From the NCBI RefSeq assembly GCF_910596095.1, contig NC_056538.1, positions 20,074,501 to 20,138,500 on the forward strand: a DNA stretch of 64,000 bases, given 5' to 3'. The first letter of the stretch is position 1, and every line of letters starts with the position of its first letter. Positions 52,238 to 64,000 of the stretch are shown here, in pieces. The position numbers and the translations under genes were made by a program. Under the pieces are notes generated by a model that did no database searches, was not told the origin of the DNA, and saw only the letters and a list, made by a program, of their open reading frames with translations. This DNA is from Thunnus maccoyii. Taxonomy: Eukaryota > Chordata > Actinopteri > Scombriformes > Scombridae.

Positions 52238-55200
52238 TTTCTTTCTCAGGAGTGTCATGTGACAGAGGAGAGCCGAGACACCAACCCTCCGACATCCAGA
52301 CGATACATCACACACCCACCAGGTATTTTAGGATTTTTAAGCTGGTTAATTAAATTCAACATCTTTCTTTCTTTAAATCTTGCAAATTCATTGTTGAAAC
52401 AGTGATTTTAAATTGTTCAGCATTAAATTGTCAAATTATAACTATACATCAATCTGATATGTAAGTGCTTGTGTGTGTAGATGCAACGTTTTGTATGACT
52501 CTCACTCACTTAAACAGTGGACATATAAATAGCCTTGCTTGAGCTGCTAATTAAAGAATTTTCAGTCCAAACTGTGACAGAAAAACACACAAACCCCCCA
52601 AACTGGTGTGAATTAATAACACAAAGATACAGTATTACATTTAGAGTCTCAGGGTATTTTCAAACCTGCCTTATTTAGTCTGGTTGAAGTGGACTCTGGT
52701 TTGTTTTACCCCTTGGTGTGATACCTTTAGGCAGATGTGAACACAGCAAATGCACTCAGGTGCAGACCAAAAAAAAACCTTTAGAGGAAGTGGTCTTAGT
52801 CTGATCACTAACAAGTTCTGGAGCGGTTTGTTTGTGGTGGGAATGATCTGAGCCGATTACAAAGCGTTCTCTGCAAATTTGCACTTTGCATACTGAGTAA
52901 AATCAACAGTTGCTAGCAGCTCGCTGGAGAGTCAATCGAGATCCAACCTGGACTAGCATCAAAGTATTTTGCCTCCTTGATATTTGGGCAGATAGGACCT
53001 TCTTCCTGTTTGTTTTAGTCCCTGCCGCAGACACATCTGACCAATGAGGGAAGTGAACATTCTCATATGGCTTTTAATGATGCATTTTGGTTCACTTTGA
53101 TATTTTTTGTATGAAAAGAAGCCAAACCACGGAGAAAACACAACAAATTTACCAACTTATCCACTGATTCGGACCAGAGCAAACCATCTACAGGTTTGAA
53201 AAGTTAAACACACTGAGCCTCTCTTGCAGCATCTCACCTTCGTAGACTTTAGCAGCGTTGACCAGACTGGACCACTCAAGTCCACAGGCTGTGTCAGGGA
53301 GGGGCATGAGCCCGGGATCCAGCCTCCTCAGGGGGGGAACTTTGTCCCTCACTTCTGTAAGGGACAGCTCAGACGCAGACAGAGGCACTGAGGGACAAGA
53401 GAGGAGAACAGTAAGTAAACGAACCTCTGAATGAATGCATCCTGCAGGTTGTAGATGTTATGAAAGCAAAACAAACTGTACATAACAATCCTCATGAGAT
53501 TGCTTTCACTACTGAGCTCCTTACAACCACAAAGAATGAAACTTGGCAGCTAATTCTCTGAACTCAGCAGTGTTGGCAGAGAACATTCAACACCGTCCAC
53601 CTGCCTGAAAACACAAAACGACAGCGGCGCAGTTTAAACTCACCCTTCTTGCTCTGCATGTGGTTGGAGGAGACGGCGTGTCTGCGTGTGGGCAGCGTAC
53701 AGGTGAAAAGCACATCCATGGGGGTGGTCTGGTTCTCAGAGTTGGCGAAGCTGGCATCCTTGCGCCCGCTGCACAGAGACTCATCTGAGAAAGTGCGCTG
53801 CAAGGTGCGTCTGGGAGACTAAAGTAAGAGAGACAAAAGAGATCAGAGCTGTGTGTGCGAGTTCATCATAGCGAGACTGTTAACTGAAGCCTAACGTGAC
53901 CGTCTTCAAGTGTGCGTTCCTCACCGGATCTCTTTGTGGCGCCTCTCCGGGATTGTCCATGATGATCAGTTTCTTCAGGTCGTCTTCGATGGTGCTCTTG
54001 TAGGTTCGCCGTGGAGAGCGAAGGTCCCTCAGTGATGCTCTGAGTCGAGGCTGTCCAAACACATTCTTTGAATTTGCATCCACCTGCCTGGAGACAGAAG
54101 ACATGAGCACCACAGGCACAAAAGACATCACGTATTTTATTAATGGTATGTGTCTCCCCACATTAATCCACGCCATTTACTCCTCCAGCCCCGTCAGCTG
54201 GTTTAGAGAATTGAGTTTTTCTTGCAAGCACTGAAAGACAATTTTCACTAATGGCCACAAACATTTTAACTATTCTTAGCTTTCTTCTTTGTGGAGTTTT
54301 TTAGATGCTTGTTGAAAACCAATTTCATTGAAATATTTATGATGTTCCACATACAGAAGCCAAAAACTCATCGCTCACCAATGTTGGAGACGAGAAGCTA
54401 AATAAGGCAGATAACGTTTCTGGCCCGACAGAGCATCAGCTAAATGGAAGCCGACCTTTTTAAGTTCTCTGCCGTTAACTTACTTCTTGCTGCTGCTGCT
54501 GCTGTCAGAGCTGGATGTTGTGGTCGTGTTTGAAGGTGATGGGCTGGTGTCTTCGGGTTGCCAGGCAGTTTGTCGGCTCTTTCCGTATAAGGCCTTGGGG
54601 GCGGAGCTGGACAGAGCTGAAGTGGGCGTTGTCGTAGAGGCTCGGACATGCCGCGCTTTCTCTGTTGTCGGTGTCTTGTAACCCTGTGGTGTGTAGGCCC
54701 TGAGAGGACAAACAGACATGTAAGTGAGTCATTCATCAAGACGCATCAAACACAGTTTGACACGGTGAAGCTAACTGTGTTTGGCTTTCACTTGCAACAC
54801 TGCTAAGATAGATGAAGCAATGATACGAACATCCTTGCAGAAAGTGAACAGCGTATACTTAGATATGGCCACACGTCATCTCAACACATTATGTCACAGA
54901 CAGCTTGTGACGCACCACGATGTAAAGTACAAATAATCTAAAAGAACGAGATATGTAGATCACATCAGCGTAAATCTTTAAACTCAGATTAACAGCGTCT
55001 GTGCCCTTATCGCCTCTTTGCAGGATCGTTAAATTATCGTTTGAGCTTCACTGTGCAGAATGATTTCACATTCATCAGCTGACGTTTCTCTGTGTTCACC
55101 TCAAGTCTCAGTTTAAAATGTGTGATGATTTTGTCTTATTACAACTAGGAAGCCGGTCCCAGTCCAATAAATAATTTAGTGCACATATAATGATGGACTT

Positions 55201-58200
55201 CAAAGGGAAGTACGTCTTCCATCCAGCAGTTAAACTTTTGAAATGAACAAAATTTGCATATTCATAGATTCTGGATTTACCAATTTTGGAGTAGAAATAA
55301 TTAATAAGTATTTTTAACACAGCATTTAAACTTTTTGTGGACACATCAAAAACAAATTACATGACTTAAAATACCTCTGGAGGAGGTTTTTAACTTTAAA
55401 AATTGCAAAAGAAATGATTAGAGCACAGTAACCTTATAAATACTGATATATTTGTTTTGCTCACAGGTGGTGAATTGAGATTCTTTCACTGCACTTTTTT
55501 AGATGTTACTTTTTGATGGCAGGTATTATTCTGGTATCATACATTTTCCTTTGCTCCTCTTCATTGATCAGAAAATAAAAACGGAGTGTGCAGTTAACTT
55601 CCTGGTGTTGTTGTCCATTTAGTGACACTTTAACATAGCAGATACTATAACTGATAACTGACACTTCGATAGCAACGGTAAACAGTAGAAGGGTTATGGA
55701 CTATTACTACAGTACAATACCATCATTTATCAACTAATTACCATGCTACAAACTACAACTTTGATTCACTGAACCAATTCTTCTTCACTGGCAAATAATT
55801 CAGTTAATCACTCGGAGTATTATGAGCACCATATAACACTGAATCCTCGAACCCAAACAAATTACAAATCTTTCAACGCTTTCAGTCAAATTGTGTGTAT
55901 TTACAATACCTGTAATGAAGCATCTGCGTCCTAAAAGTCTTCAGTTTTACATTTTTTTGTCTGTATTATGCAGAGATGGTCCGACTCCAACGCATCCCAG
56001 ACCCAGACTGAAGCATTAGAGGTTGATGGCATCTTTTAATCCCACACAGAGTGGTTGAACGTTGTGTATGATAGCGTTTTTAATGACTGTTTGCATATAT
56101 GATGCGTCCAGCAGCATAAGAGCTTATATGATGATCTGCATGTTGCACAAGGATTAGTCTGCTATAATCCCTAATGCATCCTTGATACATTAATGATCAC
56201 ATTTCCATGTATTAAACTCTCATTTTAAAAAGGATAGTGATGGTACAGTGATGGTGGTTCATTAACTTGCTAAATTTACAGACTTGTTAGAAGTCTTGGG
56301 TTATTGCTGAGTACACATATTCTCCATTAAGCTAAGCAGCGTTATACATTATACCAGCGTATATTTGGGCTTTGTCTGCCCCGTCGTTTGTTCAGGTTAA
56401 TGTTAGTGAATATTATCTTCATAAAACGCGCCATAAAAGATGGATCTCATCACTGAGTCGGTCTATTACCTTGGTTTAAAAGCATCCATTTTATCAGTGC
56501 TGGAGCCAGGAGGTGGGAATGTCCTCGTCCGGTACCCTTTGTTCTGATTGGCTGCAGCTGGTATGATGGGTGATGACTCTCGTCTCCTGGCTTCTCCCCC
56601 ACCGCTGCTCCTTCCCACAGACAGCTCCTGGATGCCGCTGTAGGTGGCGGAGCAGTGCACGGGCTTGTGGGATTGGCTGTTGGGAATGTTTCCGTGGCGA
56701 GTGTTGTTGTTGTAGTGGGTTGGGGCGTCAATGCCGCTGTCATTGGACCCCCCCTTGTTGAGAAGGTCGGGGTCAGGGTCAGCTGGGTCACTGAGGCAAA
56801 CCCCACCCCCGCGCTCTCCTCCAGCGCCTCCGTCGAACCAGCGCTCGTCGCTGTGGCTGCTGGAGGCGTTACTGGACAGAGTGTTGCTGCTGGAGTGGCT
56901 CGAGTACTGAGTGTCGCCCTGCGGAGGACACGAGGACGACGGTCAGAGAGGCAATGAAGCAAAGAAGGTGACAGATGAACAAATGAGACCCTGTGATTGG
57001 CGAGCGGAGTCTGACCTTCGAGTGTCTGTTTGGGGAGTCTTTCCCCGGGACATCCTGTCTGGTTAGTCTCCTCTGCCCCCCTCCACCACCTGGCCCCCGA
57101 GACGATGATGCTGGGACGTGCCAGAGGGGTTCTAGACAGAAAACACACAGACACTCGCAGGATTAAAACAAATTACACCAAACCTCTATGGTTGGCAAAG
57201 AGGATTAAATGCTTATAGCACATTTAAACAGTCCTCCCCCAACTCACCAACGCTCAAAATCACCCTCAGCTATCTTGACTCTACTGTGCAACATACACAC
57301 TCTGAATCAATGGAGAAATCATGGCTGTAGCTAAAAATATAACATTAAACCTACAATAAGTGATTCAGTTTCCAGCAGAAACAAACTGTGAACACAAAAC
57401 TGACTTATTATCGCTTTTTAAGATATGATGAACATGTTAGCAGTTGCTTATTTACACAATCAGCAGATTCACAGAAACATTAGCATTTAATTGGAGTCGT
57501 GTTTCTGTCCACCTGATTAATGTAAGTCCAATATTCACTCAATTATAGCTCTATTTTTGTCTCCACCAGCTCCTGAGGGAAATATCTGGCTCTTATGCTG
57601 CTAAATGCTCCACTATGTTTCACCAGCTGGTCGCTAACTTTGTCTGTCTGCAGATTGGTGCTGAGCAGATCGTGTACATTGAGTTTTTAGGGCTTTTTTT
57701 GCTGATACTATTGATAATGATACTATTAGAGCAATGAGAGTGAATCAAATCAAAAAACGTTGAGCTGAAAAACACTAAAATCTCTGTACATCTGAGGCAA
57801 AGTGCAGAATCAGGTGATACGTCTCATCATTACGAGCGACACCTTTCACATACAAGTAGTCATATGATTCGTTGTTAATATAGAAATATTGATTATAGCC
57901 ATCATGCAGATAGTAAATAACATGTTGCACGGTTATCTTAAGAACAGGGGCTTGCAGTTTTTTGAGGATGATGATGACGTACCTGTTTTGCAGCGCTCCA
58001 TGGTGCTGTCCTGACTGGTGAAGCCTGAGGAAGACTCTCCACTGGACGTGATGTCCACACTGAGGTGGGGCTCGTAGGGCAGCAGGGGGCGCTGTCCTGT
58101 TCCATATCTACAGATCACAGGAGAAGAGGGGAAGGGTACGTGATTAATACATTCATGCTATTGTTGGTGGTATATGAAATATTTATTTGTTATATTATTA

Positions 58201-61200
58201 CACATTTGAGTAAATCAGATCTTTTCATATTAAAGGCTTTACTAAAACACATTAAACACATAAATCACCAGACAAACACACTAAACTAAAAATGTATTAT
58301 TTGACTAAGCAGAGGAAATTTTCAGTTTCTGTTTTGCATTCTGGTGGAAGCTGAATAAAACACGTTCCTCAGGTTGGGCGAGATGTTATCAACCTCCGCA
58401 CTGTCAGGAAGAGCCTCCTACACAACAGATTCTTCCTCCAGGAGACAGTGTGTTCATACATGTCTACACATTATCCAGCTATGAACCGATATAATTCGTC
58501 TCTAGTACACAAAACAGTCGTTATGAGTAATATCAGACATGTTTAATCAAGATCAAAGAAGAGCTTAAAGAACAAAAAGGCCACAGACACACACACATAC
58601 ACACACACACACCTGTCGGGTGAAGGTTTGTAGCGTACAAAGGGCCCTGGTGTGATTCCAGGCGGCCCTATTGTGGAGAGGCCCACCAGGCCCGAGGAGG
58701 GTGAGGAGAAGCTGGCTGAGGGGTTTCTGTAGGGCAGCAGTCTGTCGCCTCCTGCAGGAGACATGCTGTAGTGGTTCTCTGGGTAGCTCACAGGCCTGAG
58801 GGAACACAGCACGAAGGAAGATGGTTAAACAAGGGGATAACAAATACACCACAAAGAGTGAGGAACAGAGGAAACCATTTGTATAAATTCAGTGACAAGC
58901 AGCGCTTCAAAAAAAGTGATCCAGTTTGAATCTGCCAGGATTTGATTGCAGTTATTAACTTTGGGAGCAGGCAGTGTGACACCACCAAGTATCATGTCTC
59001 TAGTTAGCAACAGAGAGCAAAAAAGCAGGTGAGATCGCTGTAAACACATTTTAAATACCCTGAAGACGATTATCCTGAACAAAACACTAAGATCAAACAC
59101 TAATAACCTACTAAACCAACTGAAGTTAAGGAAAACACCTGGTTCATTCAAGTAGAATAACAAACTATATTCTGTACAGCTTTTCACTTGTACAGATACA
59201 TTTTCAGAATATCAGTTCCTATGAAATGATACTAAGTTTCCAAATGTATTTGATTAAAGAGGGGCTTAAGAAGAGTGGAGCAATAAGAACATATATTTGT
59301 GCCTTGACTTCAAAGAACTCGAGCGTCAAATGTTTATTTAGGATTTTAAGTGCTGCATGCAGAAAGGTCATCACTACAAAGAGAAATATCTTCAACCGAT
59401 CGATATAATTTACAATATTTTAATAATGACGATACTGAAGCTGTGGTAGTGGTTACCGGGAACAGTTAACTTGACATTTTTATATAATGAACATAGAAAC
59501 ATGAAGATTTAAGAGTTGTTATTCTTCTTACAACAACACATACATCTGTAGCAATCTCATCCAGACTTGATTTGTTCATGAATGTAGCCTTATAGTTAGT
59601 CAGCTATGTAGGAAGGTGACGTCGTCATTTGTAATCCAGCCTTCAAAGCAACGATCGGCCATTAATGAGCATGAAAGCCAAAACAATTTGAAGAGCAGAA
59701 TGAATCTGACACGTGAAGGGTGATTCAGAGGTCTGGAACTACAGCTGCAGGTTTGTGAATACATGGAAAAGATTGATCATTTTTACACTTTTACAACCGT
59801 AATTTGTTTGTTGTCTACTTTTTAATGACTCAATCATCATGATACACCCAAAAGTTCTGGTTCTGCTAATTGAGTTTTGTTTATAAATTATGCACTTTAA
59901 TCATAATTTATGCATATACTTTATCGATTAAAAAAGACTGGATTGACAAAGCCTTTATATTTTATCATGATGACTCTATATGTCATTATTACAAGCCAAT
60001 TAAAAAAAGTATCTGAGACAGATAAATTGTGCAGAGCATGAATACATGCTTATCCTGATGCTACTGACAGGGTCGTGCACTTTTATCGGTGACCTACCTC
60101 TTGGAGTTGAGGTGCTGGGGCTCCCTGTAGGGAACAGGCATCAGAGCCTTGTGTGAGCGAGGCAGCGGAAGAGGCGGGGGGCCCATGGGGGCCCAGCGCT
60201 GTGGGTTGGGAGCGCTGTGGAGCCCTTGGGGAATAGGTGGGCTGTCCCATCGCCATGTTGGGCGAGGGGAGGGTCGGTAGCCTGCCGCCAAAGGCTCAGG
60301 TTCTGGCTTCTGCTCCATGGTCTTCATCTCGTACTCCTCTGTGCAGCCCCTGAAGAGACAGCGTGACGAAGGCTTATTAGTAAGACATCCAAAACAACCA
60401 GTGGATTTGATGCTTAAATGTCCTCATTTTGCTTCCTCAACACAAGATCATCCTCTCTGAAGACATAAACTGCAGCTGAACCGGATCGGTCTCTTCTGGA
60501 ATGAGTTCAGCGTGAGAAAACTTCTCAATATATTTCCTCAGAGTACTCCACATAACCATTCTCTCATAATACGCTTTGTGGATGCTGGAACACGCAGCAG
60601 ACACATAAGAGCATTCACTAATGAGCTCCCCTGACACCGATGAAGAGAGAGGAAAGGAAGCTGATTATTGGCACATCAGGACTCCATCTTGCCTACTGTG
60701 AGACTGAGGTCAAGTGTGTGTGTGTGCGTGTTTGAACAACAGCACAGGCACAGTGATAACCCTCTAATCTCATCAAAGAGCTTCTCACTCAAGGTCTCTC
60801 ACTCTTAGTGATAAATACAGTATGTGTGTACGTACAGGGCCGCAGTCACTTGGCTCAAGTACTTTTTCCCCTAAAAAAAATAGTATATAATAGTAATAAA
60901 ACAGTATCAACAAACAGCTCTTAAATCTCAACTACACTGACATTTTTAGCTCTGTGTCAGAATAAAAAGATTAAAAAATCATGTGAGGAAACCAACCCTC
61001 AAATGAAGATAAGCTGGCATTTATTCTCATCAATAATGAAGTCACTATTAGAGTCACTGTCCCAGCTGGACGGTGGCCATCTTTATCAGCACTCAATTCA
61101 GGAAAACACAAGAGAGGCAAAAACATCAAAAATGTTCCTCATGGAAGCCTCACACCCTACATCCAGCACATACTGTATATTTTACATATCATCATTATTT

Positions 61201-63882
61201 TATTCACAAAGCCTAATACAGGCGGGCATCAAATATGCATAGAGGATGTATTTAAGACGAGACAAATGCCGAGAGGAAGAGAGAGGAGGAGCCGAGGGGA
61301 GAGAGTGACAACGTTGGTAGAAACATGGTGTCAAAGTGAAGAGTTGAGGTGAAATGAGGGTGAAATTCACAGTGAGGATCTAAAACGAACTTAAAGAGAA
61401 ACAAACACAGCTCAGCAATAGAGCTGAAATTATTGGATTTGATTCATTGGTTAGTCGATCAACATAAAAATAAATTATAACCTATTTCGATAAAACACTA
61501 AAGCCAACAATTCTTTCATTCCAGCTTCTTAAATGTGAATGTTTGCTGGTTTTCTGTCATATATGATATTAAACTGAATATTTTTAGGTTTTGCGTTGCT
61601 GACTATACAAAACAAGTCGAACAAAACCAAAAAACATTTATTCTATGTCTTCTGCAGAAACTCACACTTCAGTCTATAAATTATTCAGAATAACCAGGAC
61701 AATCATGTCCACACAGACAAACTTAAATCATATCTATTTCCATTCACTTTGATTGTATTGGATTTTTTTTTTTTTTTTTTGGGTGAAATGACCCTTTAAT
61801 ATTTGACAATGGATTAAGAGCTCCAGGAGCTCAGTCACACTAAGCCTTCTATTACTACAAGAATGTAAACACAACATAGAAACTACAGCGGGAGGTAAGC
61901 AGAACAAGGATGGATAGATGCGCGCACACACACACACACGCGCACATTTTATAAAATATGACAAAGCTCACGATTACGTTCCATTTTCAATATGCATGTT
62001 CAGAAGGATGTATCAATGAAGGAATACTATTACCTCAAAAATCAATATCCACACCCAGTTATATAATAGTAGTACATGCTGTGACCTCACACAACACACA
62101 CAAAAGAGAACACAAACCTTAGCGAGAGCAGAGCCTACATATGTTGATATGGAGAGTTTCTTCCATCACACTGGCTGAAGTTACACAGCTGGAGCTCCCC
62201 AACAAACACACACACACACACACACACAGTCAAACACACCATCGCCATCTATTACACCTCTCCTCTACTGTATCCATCAATCCGGCGTGTGCACAGCCGA
62301 GGCAGATCACCAAGGAGAAACACTTCCAACTCTCCTCTCCTGTTTCTCTTTCTTTCTCTCTGCCACCCACTTCTCTCACTCTCGGTGGTGTTGAGACACG
62401 TCCTCCTCGCCGAGCACTTCTCTGCCTCTCCAACTCAATACACTCAACCCTGCCTTTCTGTCTCTCTCTCTCTCTGTATCCCCCCCTCCTTTCTGTCCTT
62501 TTCATTCGCACAGGGCATGCATTTTTAATTAATCACTTCCACTCATTTATTTATTTATTTCTTTTTGGTCTCCGTTTTTTCTCTCTTGCAGATTCCAGGC
62601 CTTAATCTCATGCAATCTGCTTGCCTGGCACACAACAGCTAACAAGTCAAAGAGAGAGAAAGAGAGAGAAGGGGGGGGGGGGTGAAATACAAGACTCTTA
62701 ATTATCAGCTGCATCAATGCCACAGTAGAGTGTGCGTGTGTTTTTGTGCATCTGTGTGTGTGTCAAAGGGATTTAACTTGGTGTAATTAAACTGCCTCCA
62801 ACATTAAAGAAATCTAACCACTGTGCGATCACACAGCCAGCCACAATTACTGTATTTAGGAACCCTGGTTCTAGAAACACACACACACTTCACCTCCGTA
62901 ACCGTTCTGTAACACCACATCAGCCTCATAAGGCCTCGTTATTCTGTCTCAGTCGAGACCTTGTGTGTGGATGAAAGGTTGGAAAAGGATGACGGTGGAG
63001 AAAAGAAATCAGACTGTAGCGAGCTGAAAGAGATGACTGTGACGATACAAAGGAGAGACAGAAACAAAGAATGGCAGATTTTGTCAATTCACATTTAACA
63101 AATGCTTCTTTCTCTTTGTCTCCGTGCCTCGTTTTTGACCGTTTCCTCTCTGTTGTTCAGCAGGGAGACGTGCGCGATTGAACCACACATCGTTCTTTTC
63201 TCTGCGCTCGCTCGCTTCCTCTTTTCACACACTCCCACGCAAAATCCTCTCAGAACATTGGAGTCTGTCCACTATCTCACCCGAGCTTTTGTGTGTTTTA
63301 GAGAAGAGCGTCCTGTGCTCACTCCAGCTCGCTCTTGTCCCTCCATTACTGCATGCTTCTGCTAACGCTCAGCACCCTTTTATGCTGTCACCCACTGCCT
63401 CAACATCCGTATTCAACCACAGCTGTTTACAGATGAATCGCTCATGAATGTAACAAGCAGACTCCAACACACCTGCGAGGCCCCCCCTCTTCGTACGGAG
63501 GAATGATGACCACTTTGACCGTAACCGACGTCCTCAGCAGGTCAATCATCTGCTCGTGAGTCAGCGTCACCGCGGCAACCTTGCAGATCTCCACTAAGCG
63601 ACTGCCCTGCCTCAGTCCTGCCTGCCAGGCAAAGCCGTATTCCTCCACCTGCCAGAGAATAAAAAAAAAAAACACAATAAAAGCCTTCAAACATGCCAGT
63701 TATGTGCAGCCAAGATTCTTCACAAATGACCGTTTCAGTCGCTCAGTAGAGATCTGGTGCAGCAGATGGTCATCTGACGGTACCTCGGCCACAGTGCCAT
63801 CCAGACGAACATGGAAGCCCAGTTGTCCCAGTCCGTTTCTCCTCAGAGTCATGTCCACCGTCTCACATCCCACTGTCAGTGA
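50485..63882 (-). CDS. sipa1l3: sipa1l3, signal-induced proliferation-associated 1-like 3 (3' half, last 835 residues)
   Basis: Fourteen exons with closing phases: 63882-63784, 63648-63473, 60349-60098, 58795-58613, 58107-57983, 57131-57016, 56918-56470, 54699-54484, 54087-53925, 53818-53644, 53387-53238, 51902-51776, 51390-51309 and 50679-50485 (TGA); 2,508 nt. The first two exons encode the PDZ domain ([58 protein letters not shown]). A Pro/Ser-rich region follows with SIPA1L3-type blocks: [79 protein letters not shown] and [11 protein letters not shown]. The last three exons form a coiled coil ([40 protein letters not shown]). The family are RapGAPs that shape actin and cell junctions; SIPA1L3 acts in lens and epithelial polarity. 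The RapGAP domain lies beyond the right edge. Paralogue choice rests on these blocks and on 19q13-like linkage. Confidence 0.9.
50765..51160. mobile_element. inverted-repeat element family F in the last sipa1l3 intron
   Basis: Left: GTTTGACATTTTAGACTTTT, CTCTTGCTGAGAGTTAGATG, AGATTGATACCAT. Right: GTGGTATCAAGCTTCTTATT, CAACTCTCGACAAGATATTG, CCCAAAATGTCAAAC. GTTAGCTTAGCTTAGC and TATGCTAAGCTAAAC pair near the middle. About 395 bp. A worn left end of the same family is at 48652-48725. Confidence 0.85.
52171..52234. repeat. (CA)n microsatellite, about 32 units
   Basis: Uninterrupted CA repeat in sipa1l3 intron between 53238 and 51902. It gives rise to artefactual Cys/Val open frames on the other strand. 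Confidence 0.97.
58590..58612. repeat. sipa1l3: (CA)n tract abutting a sipa1l3 splice donor
   Basis: CACACACATACACACACACA runs right up to 58612. On the coding strand the intron begins GTGTGTGTGTGTATGTGTG immediately after exon ...PSPDR. Confidence 0.9.
59000..60090. other. sipa1l3 intron without recognised elements
   Basis: AT-rich intronic sequence between exons 60349-60098 and 58795-58613. No gene or clear repeat seen. Confidence 0.5.
61421..61700. mobile_element. inverted-repeat element family B, partial copy
   Basis: Starts GAGCTGAAATTATTGGATTT and includes TTCCAGCTTCTTAAATGTGA and GAATATTTTTAGGTTTTGCG. The right end is missing. It lies in the 3.1 kb sipa1l3 intron between the PDZ exon and the next. 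Confidence 0.7.
62202..62228. repeat. (CA)n microsatellite in a sipa1l3 intron
   Basis: About 13 CA units. The pyrimidine-rich stretch that follows (62330-62500, CTCTCTCT/TTTCTTTC) is a second low-complexity block in the same intron. Confidence 0.9.
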
Positions 63883-64000
63883 CTAGAAAAGGAGAGAAAA
63901 TGATAAAATAAGGTTAAAATATTAGATTTACAGTATTATGTTCTTATGTTTGTGTTAAAATAGACTTTAGGTGTCTTGTAAAATGAAGTAAAGCCTGAAA

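Noticed and set aside
51962-52315. Overlapping minus-strand frames rich in Cys and Val at 51962-52315
   Set aside because: They are translations of an uninterrupted (CA)n repeat in a sipa1l3 intron, not proteins.
56450-57154. 234-codon minus-strand frame over two sipa1l3 exons
   Set aside because: It runs through an intron in the wrong frame. The spliced frame gives the conserved [20 protein letters not shown] block instead.
62141-62605. 154-codon plus-strand frame in a sipa1l3 intron
   Set aside because: Composed of (CA)n and CT-rich low-complexity sequence, with no homology recognised.

Overview
The window looks like vertebrate nuclear DNA from a ray-finned (probably spiny-rayed) fish. 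The reasons are the AT-rich intergenic sequence, small multi-exon genes with GT-AG introns, (CA)n microsatellites, many short inverted-repeat elements of types common in percomorph genomes, and intact orthologues of vertebrate genes. There is no bacterial, plasmid or CRISPR content. I reconstructed six protein genes by joining exons by hand. In every gene the exon phases close, and the products match the expected vertebrate families.

Layout, left to right. 1-7921 (minus): 5' part of clptm1, seven coding exons, running off the left edge. 12316-14726 (minus, with an upstream non-coding exon to about 15.4 kb): tbcb, complete. 18637-24926 (plus): six5, complete in three coding exons, with a GC-AG first intron. 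27832-31392 (plus): a second, Six1/2-class SIX homeobox gene, here called six9-like, in three exons; its last exon is hidden behind a 1.7 kb transposon-rich intron. 32610-38093 (minus): qpctl, complete in seven exons. 40947-45768 (plus): rrm1, complete, with about 83% of the protein in one 1,982-bp exon. 50485-63882 (minus): the 3' half of sipa1l3 in fourteen exons, from the PDZ domain to the stop; its 5' half lies beyond the right edge.

The human counterparts of clptm1, tbcb, six5, qpctl and sipa1l3 all lie on chromosome 19q13, so this is a conserved linkage block. rrm1 (human 11p15) and the six9-like gene (no mammalian counterpart that I know of) are the non-mammalian parts of the arrangement. 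The genes do not form a pathway. They cover membrane-protein trafficking (clptm1), tubulin folding (tbcb), developmental transcription (six5, six9-like), Golgi N-terminal pyroglutamate formation (qpctl), dNTP synthesis (rrm1) and Rap GTPase/junction regulation (sipa1l3).

The spaces between genes and the introns are filled by at least six families of short inverted-repeat elements (several copies each), two LINE-like 3' tails, a 41-bp minisatellite and many microsatellites. I found no convincing new molecular system. The best observations are the rrm1 fused exon, the split six9-like gene with a reconstructed third exon, the six5 GC-AG intron, a near-perfect 170-bp palindrome just upstream of the rrm1 giant exon, and a datable nested transposon insertion in the same intron.
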